Shown here: piece by piece, positions 36,758 through 47,641 of the stretch
How positions within the stretch are numbered: the first letter of the stretch is position 1
Layout of the letters: each line of letters starts with the position of its first letter
From: Neorhizobium galegae
Lineage (GTDB): Bacteria > Pseudomonadota > Alphaproteobacteria > Rhizobiales > Rhizobiaceae
Direction: 5' to 3'
Length of the DNA: 64,000 bases
Assembly: GCF_017877055.1 (NCBI RefSeq)
Contig: NZ_JAGIPG010000002.1
Coordinates: 310,001 to 374,000 of the forward strand
Translations under genes and position numbers: made by a program
Notes under the pieces: generated by a model
Database searches by the model: none
Seen by the model: the letters and a program-made list of their open reading frames with translations, nothing else
Told to the model about the DNA's origin: nothing

Positions 36758-37840
36758 TCAATCGCCGGTTTTCGACATCCTGTTGAAAGCCGCGATGATC
36801 AGTCCGGTCAGTTCACGATGGATATCGGCGCGGGTCCGGCCGGTGTCGTTGCAGATCGGGTCCGGTTCGCCGACCTTCTTCAGGAATTCGACGGCGCCAG
36901 GTTTGCAGACGGGCAGGAAGCTGAAATGGTCGGCTTTGTCGACCTGCGCATAAGTCGCGTTCGGAGCCTGTCTGGCGAGCGCATCCGAAAGCACGGCGGC
37001 TGGGATATGACCTGCGCTGCCGAGATTGATGAAGGCGAGCGGGATATCGATTGCCCCGATACTATCGGGTTTGAGAGCCTCGACCAGACCCGGATCAACC
37101 AGCACTGCGCCTGATATGCGGGTATCCCGGTTCGACTGCTCGAAGCGACTGCGGTCGACGCTGCCGAGGTTCAGCGGTTCGACCGCCACCTCTTCGCCGC
37201 CCGCAAAACCGCGCCCGCCGCGGAACCAGCGGCAATCCATCATGTCGGAATTGGTCTCGCAATACTGCTTGTAGGCATTGAGGTCGGCACGGGCGCCGGC
37301 AAGCTCGATCGCCGTGCTGCCGCCAAGCGAGAAACCGAGCACGCCGATGCGTGCCTTGTCCACCGCAGTCCGGAAGCGCGGATCGGCTGAAAGCGCGGTG
37401 ATGACCTCCGAGATATCCTGTGTCCGCTCCCAGATTTTCGGCGTGGCCTCCGGCGTGGAATCGCCGCTCGTCGTGCCGGGATGGTTGGGGCCGGCAACGA
37501 TGAAGCCGGCTTTCGCCAGTTCGATGGCGATCCAGCCCATGCCGTCTGCTCGCGAGCCCGAACCATGGGAAACGAGTATGAGGGGAAAACGGCCGGCTTC
37601 GATGGTGGCGTTTCGGGAGGCGGTGGGGCTTTCGAATATCGGGTTTTCGCCGACGGAGGCGGTCTGGCCGTCGCCTTTCGACGGATACCAAACAGTCACC
37701 GCCAGCGCGCGGTCTCGGATGGGTGAGACGACGCTGATCTTCTGCGTGCCGACGGGCAGAGCATCGCTGGCAAGGGCGGTATCGGCCAGGAACGGGCCGA
37801 TGAAGGGAAGAAGAACAAGAAAGGGAAGTTTCAATCGCAT
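36758..37840 (-). CDS. secreted alpha/beta hydrolase (PAF-acetylhydrolase/dienelactone hydrolase-like)
   Basis: This 360-residue protein has a signal peptide (MRLKLPFLVLLPFIGPFLAD then TALA) and an alpha/beta-hydrolase domain with nucleophile Ser171 in GFSLGG and the preceding SHGSGS oxyanion loop (about 91-96). A catalytic His is probable in KADHFSFLPVC near residue 315. The overall pattern resembles carboxylesterase-like periplasmic hydrolases. ATG 37840 was chosen over an upstream ATG at 37912. The substrate is unknown. Confidence 0.8.
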   Translation of the reverse strand: MRLKLPFLVLLPFIGPFLADTALASDALPVGTQKISVVSPIRDRALAVTVWYPSKGDGQTASVGENPIFESPTASRNATIEAGRFPLILVSHGSGSRADGMGWIAIELAKAGFIVAGPNHPGTTSGDSTPEATPKIWERTQDISEVITALSADPRFRTAVDKARIGVLGFSLGGSTAIELAGARADLNAYKQYCETNSDMMDCRWFRGGRGFAGGEEVAVEPLNLGSVDRSRFEQSNRDTRISGAVLVDPGLVEALKPDSIGAIDIPLAFINLGSAGHIPAAVLSDALARQAPNATYAQVDKADHFSFLPVCKPGAVEFLKKVGEPDPICNDTGRTRADIHRELTGLIIAAFNRMSKTGD

Positions 37841-37907
37841 GGGAGCCTCGTCCTGTTTAAAAACGATAGCTCCTTCTTGGCGTGATGGCGGCCCTTCCGC
37901 GTCCTCG

Positions 37908-37939
37908 ATCACGTTCGAGGTCGTCCTCGAACGTGATCT
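37908..37939. repeat. 14-bp perfect stem-loop between hydrolase and MFS genes
   Basis: GATCACGTTCGAGG and its exact inverse are separated by the tetraloop sequence TCGT. It lies 68 bp upstream of the hydrolase ATG and 12 bp after the MFS stop, both minus-strand. There is no T-run, so a classical terminator is doubtful; an RNA processing or stability element, or a repeat, is possible. Confidence 0.55.
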
Positions 37940-37951
37940 TGTCCTGTCGCC

Positions 37952-39166
37952 TCAAGCCTTGGCGCGCTTTTCCGTCAGGAAATACAGGAAGGCGATGACC
38001 GGCAGGGCAAGGCCGATCGAGGAGGCAAGCAGCCATCCACCTTCGGCAAAGGCCCAGGCGCCGACGGCTGACCCGATCGCGCCGCCAGAGAAGAAGGTCG
38101 CCATGTAGAGGCCGTTGAGGCGGCTTCTCAGGTCCGCGCCGAGATTGTAGATCGACCGCTGGCCGATCACCATCGTCATCGTCACGCCGAAGTCGAGCAG
38201 GATGGCGGCGAGCGTCAGGAGCGCAAGCGCGATGGTCGAGCCTTCCGGTGCGATATGGGTGATCAGGAAGGCGGCGGCGACGGCAGTGATGCCGAAGATC
38301 GTCGCGGGTCGGCCGAGATCCCGGTCGGCGAGACGTCCGGCGATGGGCGAGGCGATGGCTCCGGCGACACCTGCAAGGGCAAACAGCGCGATGCCGGCCT
38401 GGCTGAGATGGAAGGCGGGGCCGGCGAGAACCAGCGGGGTCACCGTCCAGAACAGGCTGAAAGTTGCGAACTGGCAGGCCTGGTAGAATGCCCGGCGGCG
38501 CAGGACCGGCTGGGTGGCGTAAATGCTGCCCATCGACGCGAGCAGGGAGGCATAGGAGAGCTTCGTCTGCGGCATCCGCTTCGGCAGCCGGGCGGCAAGC
38601 ACGAAGCCGAGCACGACCATGACCGCTGCCGACAGGAAGAAGACGATGTGCCAGGAGGAGAATTCGGCAATGAAGCTCGAAACCGGCCGCGCCATCATGA
38701 TGCCGATCATCAGTCCGCTCATGACATTGCCGACCACCCGGCCGCGATTGGCGTCGTTGGTGAGGCTGGCGGCAAACGGCACGATCATCTGGACTGCGGT
38801 GGAACCGACGCCGATCGCGAGCGATGCGGCAAGGAACGGCACGGACGCGGTCGACAGGCCGGCCCCGAGCAGCGCCACGGTGACGACGCCGATCATGGTG
38901 AGGATAAGCCGGCGGTTTTCGAGAAGGTCGCCGAGCGGCACGACCAGCAGCAGGCCGAGGCCGTAACCGATCTGGGTCAGCGTGACGATGAGACCTGTGG
39001 CATGCGCCGGCAGGCCGATCGAGGCGGCGATCGGGCCGGCGAGCGGCTGGGCATAATAGAGATTGGCGGCAATCAGCCCGCAGGCCGCGGCCATCACGAA
39101 GGTCATGGCGGCAGACAAGCCTGAGGCGGCCGCCGGCCTGGCCATCGTTGCGGAATTTGTGGTCAT
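37952..39166 (-). CDS. MFS transporter, TetR-linked
   Basis: This 404-residue, 12-helix inner-membrane protein of the drug/sugar exporter type has the loop motif LLLVVPLGDLLENRRLILTM (about 72-91, the G-D-L-L-E-N-R-R form), and a second in SPIAGRLADRDLGRPATIFG. It starts 34 bp downstream of a TetR gene with a perfect 22-bp operator upstream, which makes a small efflux unit inducible by the TetR ligand likely. Confidence 0.87.
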   Translation of the reverse strand: MTTNSATMARPAAASGLSAAMTFVMAAACGLIAANLYYAQPLAGPIAASIGLPAHATGLIVTLTQIGYGLGLLLVVPLGDLLENRRLILTMIGVVTVALLGAGLSTASVPFLAASLAIGVGSTAVQMIVPFAASLTNDANRGRVVGNVMSGLMIGIMMARPVSSFIAEFSSWHIVFFLSAAVMVVLGFVLAARLPKRMPQTKLSYASLLASMGSIYATQPVLRRRAFYQACQFATFSLFWTVTPLVLAGPAFHLSQAGIALFALAGVAGAIASPIAGRLADRDLGRPATIFGITAVAAAFLITHIAPEGSTIALALLTLAAILLDFGVTMTMVIGQRSIYNLGADLRSRLNGLYMATFFSGGAIGSAVGAWAFAEGGWLLASSIGLALPVIAFLYFLTEKRAKA

Positions 39167-39200
39167 GAAAAGCTCCTTGGGAGGAAGGATCGGATTGGAA

Positions 39201-39809
39201 TCAGTCGAGAAGTTTCATGGCGGTATCGACCACGGAAAAGGCACGGTCCCGGTTAGGACCGGTTTTTCCCAGTACCCTAAGGCCCTGGGTAACGGAGAGC
39301 AGGAGGCGGGCGGTGGTGGTGGGATCAATCGCCTGCGGAATGGAGCCATCCGCCTGGCCTTGGCGGATCAGGCTATCGAACAGGGCTTCGCTGCGCGCCA
39401 TGGAACGATCGACCCGCTCGGCGGCCTCGGCATCGTAGACCGCAAGCTCGATGGCCGTCCCGACGACGAGGCAGCCACGCCGGCCGTTCTCCCCGTGCGA
39501 GGCCTCGGCATAGAAGCGCAGCACGCGGGAAACCTTGTCGCGACCGCTTGCGCCCTCGGCCAGTTCCTGGTCGAGAAGTGCGTTGCGAACCTGCTTGTAG
39601 CGGTCGAAGCTCGCGAGAAAGATCGCCTTCTTGTCCTTGAACGCCTTGTAGAGGCTGCCGGCGGCAAGCCCCATGGCGACCTTCAGCTCCGAAATCGAGG
39701 CCGCGTGATAGCCCCTCTCGGAAAAGACGACGATCGCCTTGTCGAGCGCTTCTTCGATCTCGAATTCGCGAGGACGACCCGGTGGGCGTGTCGCGGTTTT
39801 GATGTCCAT
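39201..39809 (-). CDS. TetR-family transcriptional repressor
   Basis: This 202-residue regulator has its helix-turn-helix at about 15-62 (YHAASISELKVAMGLAAGSL then YKAFKDKKAIF). It is first in a two-gene unit with the downstream MFS transporter. The perfect palindrome 13 bp upstream of its ATG overlaps any promoter, so autorepression is expected. The ligand is unknown. Confidence 0.88.
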   Translation of the reverse strand: MDIKTATRPPGRPREFEIEEALDKAIVVFSERGYHAASISELKVAMGLAAGSLYKAFKDKKAIFLASFDRYKQVRNALLDQELAEGASGRDKVSRVLRFYAEASHGENGRRGCLVVGTAIELAVYDAEAAERVDRSMARSEALFDSLIRQGQADGSIPQAIDPTTTARLLLSVTQGLRVLGKTGPNRDRAFSVVDTAMKLLD

Positions 39810-39822
39810 GATGTCGGCTTAA

Positions 39823-39844
39823 TTTGGAAACGATCGTTTCCAAA
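39823..39844. promoter_or_regulatory. 22-bp perfect palindrome, TetR operator
   Basis: TTTGGAAACGA is followed directly by its inverse (no spacer), 13 bp upstream of the TetR ATG at 39809. Length, symmetry and position are typical of a TetR-family operator controlling the TetR-MFS unit. Confidence 0.75.
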
Positions 39845-40001
39845 TAGAAGCATGTTTGCTCTTCGTCAAGGGTAAAGCCTACTCGCGGCGTATGAAGCTT
39901 CGGTGTCGGCCCTTGGACCCGCTCCGGTAAATGAGTGGGGGAACACTTTGGGTGCCGGGCGGTTACACCCCTGTCACCAACCCCAAAAGCTGGAGGCAGA
40001 C

Positions 40002-40172
40002 ATGAGCAAGAGTGACGTAGAACAGGCCGTGAAACGCGCCAAACGCCAGGTTGAGAACACCAGTTCCGGTGGCCACCTCGGCGGCACCTATTATGGTCAG
40101 AACCCCGACGGCAAGACGGCATCGACGAACACGAATGTCGGCAAGAACCGTCCGAATGCCGGAAGCAGCTAG
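40002..40172 (+). CDS. small hydrophilic protein of unknown function
   Basis: This 56-residue protein starts at ATG 40002 after TGGAGG. It is Lys/Arg-rich at the start (MSKSDVEQAVKRAKRQVENT) and Gly/Asn/Ser/Thr-rich after (SSGGHLGGTYYGQNPDGKTA), probably disordered. No motif is recognised. A strong terminator 30 bp after its stop supports it as a real monocistronic gene. Confidence 0.6.
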   Translation: MSKSDVEQAVKRAKRQVENTSSGGHLGGTYYGQNPDGKTASTNTNVGKNRPNAGSS

Positions 40173-40200
40173 GACGTCACGACGAGCAAGAGATTTGGAG

Positions 40201-40227
40201 AGCCCCGCCGCGTGCGGGGCTTTTTGT
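40201..40227 (+). terminator. Rho-independent terminator after the small hydrophilic protein gene
   Basis: AGCCCCGC and GCGGGGCT form an 8-bp GC-rich stem with a 5-nt loop (CGCGT), followed by TTTTTGTT. Confidence 0.8.
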
Positions 40228-40374
40228 TATATGATCCCAAAATCCGGTTGCGAAAAAAAATCGGTTGGGTCCGTCGGGGAAGAGGGGGAGCCGAACGTCC
40301 TCGGTTCAAGGATGGACATCGCGATGTCGCTCAATCCGTCCGGATTTCGGAACCTGTGACTTAGGGGAATGGAC

Positions 40375-41589
40375 ATGAGTAGCAATTATCGTTGGGTGAT
40401 CGTCGCTGCCGGCGCCTTGATGGGCTGTGTCGCCGTCGGCACGATGTTCTCGCTGGCCGTCTTTCTGGAGCCGATCGCCAAGGCGACCGGCTGGTCGCGT
40501 GCCGGCATTTCGAGCGCCATGACGCTCAATTTCATCGTCATGGGTCTTGGCGGCTTCATGTGGGGCACGCTGAGCGACCGGTTTGGCGCACGCGTCGTCG
40601 TGCTGATCGGAGCCGCACTTCTCGGTCTGGCGCTTGTGCTCGCCAGCCAGACACAAACCCTTATCGCCTTCCAGCTGATCTATGGCTGCCTGATCGGGCT
40701 TTCCGCCAGCGCCTTCTTCGCGCCGATGATCGCCGTCACCATGTCCTGGTTCGACGAGCATCGCAGCCTGGCCGTCTCGCTGGTGTCGGCCGGCATGGGC
40801 ATGGCGCCGATGACGATCTCGCCCTTCGCCCGCTGGCTGATCACCGCCTATGACGACTGGCGCATGGCAATGCTCTTCATCGGTGTCGGCGCCTGGATCC
40901 TGCTCCTGCCGACGGCCTTTTTGGTCCGCAATCCGCCGGCCGTGACGGCTGCGGGCGGCACAGCCTCCGAACAGCAGCCTGAAGGCGCCGGCATGCCGCT
41001 GTCGCGGGTGTTCCGCTCGCCGCAGTTCCTGGTGCTCGGGCTCACCTTCGCTGCCTGCTGCGCGGCCCATTCCGGCCCGATCTTCCACATGGTGAGCTAT
41101 GCGATGTTCTGCGGCGTGGCGCCGATGGCGGCCGTCAGCATCTACAGCGTCGAGGGGGCAGCCGGCCTCGGAGGCCGAATTCTGTTCGGCGTGCTGGCCG
41201 ACCGACTGGGCGTCAAACCGGTGCTGATCGGCGGGCTGATGATCCAGGCGGTCGTCATCGCAGCCTACACGATGGTGACCGACCTCGGCCAGTTCTACAC
41301 CCTGGCGGTGATCTTCGGCGGCACCTATGGCGGCGTGATGCCGCTCTATGCGGTGCTGGCGCGGGAATATTTCGGGCCGAAGATCATGGGCACCGTGTTC
41401 GGTGCCGCGACCATGCTGTCGAGCCTCGGCATGGCCTTCGGACCTCTTGCCGGCGGCTGGGCCTTCGACCATTTCGCAAATTATGACTGGCTGTTCTTCG
41501 GCTCGGCACTGGTCGGCCTCGGGGCCGTGGCGATCGCTCTCGCCTTCCCGCCGCTGCCGCGCCAGCCGGCGCAGCTTCAGGCGGCCTGA
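40375..41589 (+). CDS. MFS transporter (oxalate/formate antiporter-like)
   Basis: This 404-residue 12-helix protein has WGTLSDRFGARVVVLIGAAL (about 61-80, MFS loop 2-3) and a second-half GRILFGVLADRLGVKPVLIG. Its helix-4 region (SASAFFAPMIAVTMSWFDEHRSLAV) with the WF-x-x-x-R motif is typical of the monocarboxylate/oxalate-type MFS proteins. The substrate is not certain. ATG 40375 was preferred over 40369 because of the AGGGGA spacing. No regulator is adjacent; a bidirectional terminator follows. Confidence 0.85.
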   Translation: MSSNYRWVIVAAGALMGCVAVGTMFSLAVFLEPIAKATGWSRAGISSAMTLNFIVMGLGGFMWGTLSDRFGARVVVLIGAALLGLALVLASQTQTLIAFQLIYGCLIGLSASAFFAPMIAVTMSWFDEHRSLAVSLVSAGMGMAPMTISPFARWLITAYDDWRMAMLFIGVGAWILLLPTAFLVRNPPAVTAAGGTASEQQPEGAGMPLSRVFRSPQFLVLGLTFAACCAAHSGPIFHMVSYAMFCGVAPMAAVSIYSVEGAAGLGGRILFGVLADRLGVKPVLIGGLMIQAVVIAAYTMVTDLGQFYTLAVIFGGTYGGVMPLYAVLAREYFGPKIMGTVFGAATMLSSLGMAFGPLAGGWAFDHFANYDWLFFGSALVGLGAVAIALAFPPLPRQPAQLQAA

Positions 41590-41617
41590 GCAGCTCCCGG
41601 ACTGTGAGCCACACAGC

Positions 41618-41645
41618 AAAAAGCCCGGAAAATTCCGGGCTTTTT
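41618..41645. terminator. bidirectional terminator between MFS and the 75-residue gene
   Basis: AAAGCCCGGAA, loop AA, and TTCCGGGCTTT give an 11-bp stem flanked by A and T runs, so it can stop both the plus-strand MFS gene and the minus-strand small-gene cluster. Confidence 0.85.
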
Positions 41646-41650
41646 GAAAT

Positions 41651-41878
41651 TCAGTGATCGGCCGGTGCCTTGCGGCCCTTGGCTCGAGCCGGAGCCGGAG
41701 CCGGAGCAGGCTCCGCAGCTTCGCGTTCGAGACGAAGCTGCCTCAATTTCTCGGTTTTCTTTTCCCGCTGGGTCGCTTCCGCACTAATGATCGAGCGCGC
41801 GGTGTGATCTGTCGCAGCGGCTTTGTCACGCGCGGAAAGCTTGATGGGATTGAAGAATTCGTCCTTGGTGGCGGCCAT
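41651..41878 (-). CDS. small basic protein of unknown function
   Basis: This 75-residue protein is charged and has a proline/alanine-rich C-terminus (EPAPAPAPARAKGRKAPADH). The N-terminal half is MAATKDEFFNPIKLSARDKA. No family is recognised. It lies 41 bp downstream of rpsU on the same strand, before the shared terminator, so it is probably transcribed with the ribosomal protein gene. Confidence 0.62.
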   Translation of the reverse strand: MAATKDEFFNPIKLSARDKAAATDHTARSIISAEATQREKKTEKLRQLRLEREAAEPAPAPAPARAKGRKAPADH

Positions 41879-41919
41879 AATATCCTCCTTCCTGATGGGA
41901 TGTCCGTGCGGACGACAGG

Positions 41920-42162
41920 TTACCCGCGCGCCGGACGGATCACTTTCTTGGGCGCCGGCAGGAGGCCTTCGCGCTGCATCTTCTTGCGCGCCAGCTTGCG
42001 GTAGCGGCGAACGGCTTCAGCCTTTTCGCGTACCCGCTTTTCGGAGGGCTTCTCATAGGCGCTGCGCGCCTTCATCTCGCGGAAGACGCCTTCGCGCTGC
42101 ATCTTCTTCTTCAGCACCCGGAGTGCCTGCTCGACGTTGTTGTCTCTGACTAGAACCTGCAA
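41920..42162 (-). CDS. rpsU: 30S ribosomal protein S21
   Basis: This 80-residue protein begins [20 protein letters not shown] and continues [20 protein letters not shown], the S21 signature, with the basic C-terminal extension common in alphaproteobacteria ([20 protein letters not shown]). S21 helps 30S subunits engage mRNA. It is located in a minus-strand run with csp and two small unknown genes, not with dnaG/rpoD as in enterics. Confidence 0.95.
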   Translation of the reverse strand: MQVLVRDNNVEQALRVLKKKMQREGVFREMKARSAYEKPSEKRVREKAEAVRRYRKLARKKMQREGLLPAPKKVIRPARG

Positions 42163-42213
42163 ACTAAATCCTTTCCATTGCGGGCAGATCCCGCGTTCGA
42201 TCGAAGTGTTGAA

Positions 42214-42501
42214 TCACTTGCCAATGCGAATGCTCGACGGCTTCAGCCAGGGTCCGCTCGGAGCGTCGGCGGAAGCCTCGTCCTTCTTGGCGGACAATGC
42301 GGTCTCGGAAGTGTCGATATCACTTTCGACGATCCGGCGCTCGAAATTCTCGCTGCCGAAACGTACCCGATATTGGTTTTCACCGCGGTCGGCTGCCGGC
42401 AAAAGGCCCACGACGCGGCATGTCCGGTCGCCAGTGGCGGTCCGGGTCAGGCCTGCCTTGAGGACGATGTTATCGCCTATGGAATAGACATTTGCGCTCA
42501 T
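42214..42501 (-). CDS. small conserved-looking protein of unknown function
   Basis: This 95-residue protein starts at ATG 42501 behind AAGGAG. The first part, SIGDNIVLKAGLTRTATGDR then TCRVVGLLPAADRGENQYRV, reads like a small all-beta SH3/KOW-like fold, and the C-terminus is polar. The function is unknown. It lies between csp and rpsU on the same strand, with a hairpin terminator upstream. Confidence 0.68.
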   Translation of the reverse strand: MSANVYSIGDNIVLKAGLTRTATGDRTCRVVGLLPAADRGENQYRVRFGSENFERRIVESDIDTSETALSAKKDEASADAPSGPWLKPSSIRIGK

Positions 42502-42540
42502 CGTGTTCTCCTTGGACCGGCCGAAAGCCGGGGCAAAACA

Positions 42541-42565
42541 AAAAGGCCGGGCGTTACCCCGACCT
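42541..42565 (-). terminator. terminator downstream of the cold-shock gene
   Basis: On the minus strand GGTCGGGG-TAAC-GCCCGGCC forms a GC-rich stem (one G-U wobble, one mismatch at the loop), followed by TTTTT. It lies 62 bp after the csp stop and 40 bp before the next start. Confidence 0.6.
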
Positions 42566-42627
42566 CTTCCCGTCATTCAAGCCATCGCTGCCAGTACATC
42601 CGTGGTCAGCCGAGGCGAATGACATCC

Positions 42628-42837
42628 TTATGCGGCCCGGAGGTTGTCGGCGGAGCTCTTGCCGGACTTGCGGTCGCGAACGATCTCGTAGGAGATCTTC
42701 TGACCTTCCGTCAGGGAAGACATGCCGGCACGTTCGACAGCCGAAACGTGAACGAAAACGTCCGTCGCGCCGTCATCAGGTTGAATGAAGCCGAAACCCT
42801 TGGTGCTGTTGAACCACTTCACGGTGCCAGTATTCAT
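42628..42837 (-). CDS. cspA: cold-shock domain protein
   Basis: This 69-residue OB-fold protein binds RNA/single-stranded DNA. RNP1 KGFGFIQP (about 13-20) and RNP2 DVFVHVSAV (about 26-34) are intact. It starts [20 protein letters not shown], as in the CspA family. The 5' leader is long, as in many csp genes that rely on RNA structure for cold response; the gene is monocistronic given the terminator. Confidence 0.94.
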   Translation of the reverse strand: MNTGTVKWFNSTKGFGFIQPDDGATDVFVHVSAVERAGMSSLTEGQKISYEIVRDRKSGKSSADNLRAA

Positions 42838-43196
42838 AACGATTTCCTTTCAATCGTTAGAGATTGCGGACAGTATTCCGTCCGCTTTGATCGATATTTG
42901 AGAGGAAATCTGACTGAGCACCAGGCCCGTGAACAAAGGTCGCAAGCAATTTTCGATAGCGTCAATATAAGCTTTATCCGTTGATAATCAATGCTGCCAC
43001 GGAGATTTAATTTTCCGGGAGCTCGACGGTGATGCCGTTTTTCTCAATCAACGACATGATTTTACGATACAATATTGAAATTAGCAACCGCTTTGGCCGT
43101 CTAGCAAGCCAATGCTGACACATTGGCGGCCGCATTTTCAAAGACCAAGCCCGGAGGATTGCTCCGGGCTTGGTTTATGTCATTGCGATGGGACGA
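42838..43196. other. csp leader and spacer
   Basis: This 359-bp AT-richer spacer holds the presumed promoter and long leader of the minus-strand cold-shock gene and the TRAP-gene terminator at 43144-43174. No ORF was found in it. Confidence 0.5.
43144..43176. terminator. hairpin after TRAP binding-protein gene
   Basis: ACCAAGCCCGGA and TCCGGGCTTGGT form a 12-bp stem with a 7-nt loop. T-runs are short on both sides, so termination may be partial. Confidence 0.65.
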
Positions 43197-44375
<1,179 letters not shown>

Positions 44376-44447
44376 CGCGACGGCAAGGAAATTCCAAAAA
44401 CTCGCACTGGTGGCCGGCCCAACGTCGAGCCGGCCGGGTCGCGGCAT

Positions 44448-45176
44448 TTACCAGGGAAGTGTCTGGTCGTCGAAGAAATAGCCCGCCGTCGGACCGTCCG
44501 GCCCGAGCATGGCAAGCCGCACCGGCGCCTCCGCCGCCTGTTCGACGGTGCGGTAGCCCGAATGGCCGTTCATGTCGGTCTTCGTATAACCCGGATCGGC
44601 GGCATTAATCTTGATGCCGAAGGGTTCTGCCGCCTTGGCGAGCGATACGGTCACGGCATTGAGCGCCGTCTTGGATGAATTGTAGCCGAGCGCATTGATG
44701 CCGTAGAACTGGTTCTGCGGGTCGAGCAGAGCCTGGAGCGAACCGAGTTCGCTGCTCAGCATGACGACACGTCCCGCGTCGGATGCCTTGAGCAGGGGCA
44801 GCGCGGCCTGGGTGAGGCGGATCGGGCCGAACGTATTCACCTCATAGACGGCTTTTACCACTTCGATCGGCTCATCGAAGGGCTGGTGCGTAAAGCTGTC
44901 GGCGATGCCGGCATTGTTGACGAGCGCGTCGAGATGGTCGGTCTGGCGGTTGAGTTCCGCAATCGCCGAGGCGACGCTTTCGTCGCTGGTGACATCGAGC
45001 TGCAGGACATGCGCGTCGAGCCCCTGGTCGCGCAGTTTGCGGGCGGCTTCTTCGCCGCGGCCGACATCGCGGCTGCCGAGCCAGACGCGATATCCCTCGG
45101 CGGCGAGCCGTCTTGCGATCTCGAAACCGATGCTCCTGTTGGCGCCGGTGACGAGTGCTGTCTTCTGTTTGGGCAT
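44448..45176 (-). CDS. short-chain dehydrogenase/reductase
   Basis: This 242-residue NAD(P)-dependent oxidoreductase has the nucleotide-binding TGANRSIG (about 10-17), NNAG (NNAGIADS), the active-site Ser in MLSSELGS and the catalytic YNSSK (Y-x-x-x-K). The substrate is unknown. ATG 45176 has AGGAG 8 nt upstream. It diverges from an AraC regulator, which is the typical setting for a regulated SDR. Confidence 0.87.
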   Translation of the reverse strand: MPKQKTALVTGANRSIGFEIARRLAAEGYRVWLGSRDVGRGEEAARKLRDQGLDAHVLQLDVTSDESVASAIAELNRQTDHLDALVNNAGIADSFTHQPFDEPIEVVKAVYEVNTFGPIRLTQAALPLLKASDAGRVVMLSSELGSLQALLDPQNQFYGINALGYNSSKTALNAVTVSLAKAAEPFGIKINAADPGYTKTDMNGHSGYRTVEQAAEAPVRLAMLGPDGPTAGYFFDDQTLPW

Positions 45177-45331
45177 GTGCAAAACTCCTGTTGTTGCTGG
45201 CCACAGATGGCAGCGGGCCACCACCGGGCGTGAGCCAAGAACTGCCGATTTCTTGCCTAATCCTCCCGACTGAGGCTCCCGCATGCATGGGGGCTCTTGC
45301 GCCCGCGCCAGCCAATTGGCATCTCAGGGGC

Positions 45332-46237
45332 ATGACGAAGCCCATGGATGAAATCCGCGATCTGGTCTCGCGACGTGCTGTCGGCCGCCGCACCGAAACG
45401 CCGGTGCCGCGTCTTGTGATCATGAAGGGCACGAACCCGACCAGCATGCTGCCGAGCGTCTACGAGCCGATGCTTTGCCTCGTGCTACAGGGATCGAAAT
45501 GCGTGGTGATCGGCGACCAGGCGATGCATTACGATAATGCGAGCTATTTCGTCTCGTCCGTCGAAGTGCCGGCCTCCGGGCAGATTGTCGATGCGAGCCC
45601 GGAACAGCCGTATCTTGCGCTCAGCCTGACGCTCGACATGGCGGCAATTGCCGAAATCCTCATCGACATGCCGGATGATGTCGTTGTTTGCAGCGGTGCG
45701 TGTTTCGGGGTGAGCCCCGTGACGCCGGAACTGGCGGATGCCTTCCTGCGCTTTGCCCGGCTGATCGAACGGCCGCAGGATGTTCGCGTGCTCGGTCCGC
45801 TGATCGAACGGGAAATCCTCTACCGGCTGTTGCAGGGGCCACAGGGGGCTGCGATCCGCCAATTGGCGCGGCCGGAAAGCCGGCTTGGCCATATCCGCAG
45901 GGCGATCGGCCATATCCGCACGCATTTCGATGCGCCGCTCAGGATCGATGAATTGGCACGGCTCGCGGGCATGAGCGCCTCGGTCTTTCACCGCCACTTC
46001 AAGGAAGTGACCGCCATGAGCCCGATCCAGTACCAGAAGAGCATCCGCCTGCATGAAGCCCGCCGCCGGCTGCTGGCGGAAGCGGGCGATACGGCGCGGG
46101 TTGCCTTTTCGGTTGGCTACGAAAGCGTCACCCAGTTCAGCCGCGAATACTCCCGCCAGTTCGGCGCCTCGCCGGCCCGCGATGTCGGGCGCCTGCGCGA
46201 CAGGATGGCTGGTGATATCGAGCTGGTCGAAGGCTGA
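45332..46237 (+). CDS. AraC-family transcriptional activator
   Basis: This 301-residue protein has the AraC_N-type N-terminal domain (about 20-180, SMLPSVYEPMLCLVLQGSKC) and two C-terminal helix-turn-helix motifs (about 205-290; PLRIDELARLAGMSASVFHR, ARVAFSVGYESVTQFSREYS). It is divergent from the SDR gene and probably activates it. The start is ATG 45332; ATG 45344 has no better ribosome site. It is followed by a shared bidirectional terminator. Confidence 0.88.
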   Translation: MTKPMDEIRDLVSRRAVGRRTETPVPRLVIMKGTNPTSMLPSVYEPMLCLVLQGSKCVVIGDQAMHYDNASYFVSSVEVPASGQIVDASPEQPYLALSLTLDMAAIAEILIDMPDDVVVCSGACFGVSPVTPELADAFLRFARLIERPQDVRVLGPLIEREILYRLLQGPQGAAIRQLARPESRLGHIRRAIGHIRTHFDAPLRIDELARLAGMSASVFHRHFKEVTAMSPIQYQKSIRLHEARRRLLAEAGDTARVAFSVGYESVTQFSREYSRQFGASPARDVGRLRDRMAGDIELVEG

Positions 46238-46243
46238 CAAACA

Positions 46244-46275
46244 AAAAAAGCCCGAAGCGATGCTCCGGGCTTTTG
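46244..46275. terminator. bidirectional terminator between AraC and TRAP copy 2
   Basis: AGCCCG and CGGGCT pair around an imperfect loop, with an A-run to the left and TTTT to the right. The two convergent genes AraC (plus) and TRAP copy 2 (minus) end on either side. Confidence 0.75.
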
Positions 46276-46296
46276 ATGTTCGATTTCGGACGCTGT

Positions 46297-47505
<1,209 letters not shown>

Positions 47506-47612
47506 TTACGCTGCGCTGCAGCAAAGCTTTCCGGATATTGCGCCGCGCATTCCCGCCGCCTTTCGATCGTGGCGAGGCAGAAATCCCTTGAAGTTTTCAG
47601 GTGAGGCTTTAG

Positions 47613-47629
47613 TTTAGAATAGTTCTAAT
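47613..47629. promoter_or_regulatory. ICE/Irr-type iron-control element before mbfA
   Basis: TTTAGAATAGTTCTAAT contains the palindrome TTAGAA-TAG-TTCTAA, the form of Irr-bound ICE motifs of Rhizobiales. It lies 12-28 bp upstream of the mbfA ATG, and its TAGAAT could itself be the -10 hexamer, so Irr bound here would block the promoter. Confidence 0.72.
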
Positions 47630-47641
47630 CAGAGGTCTTTC

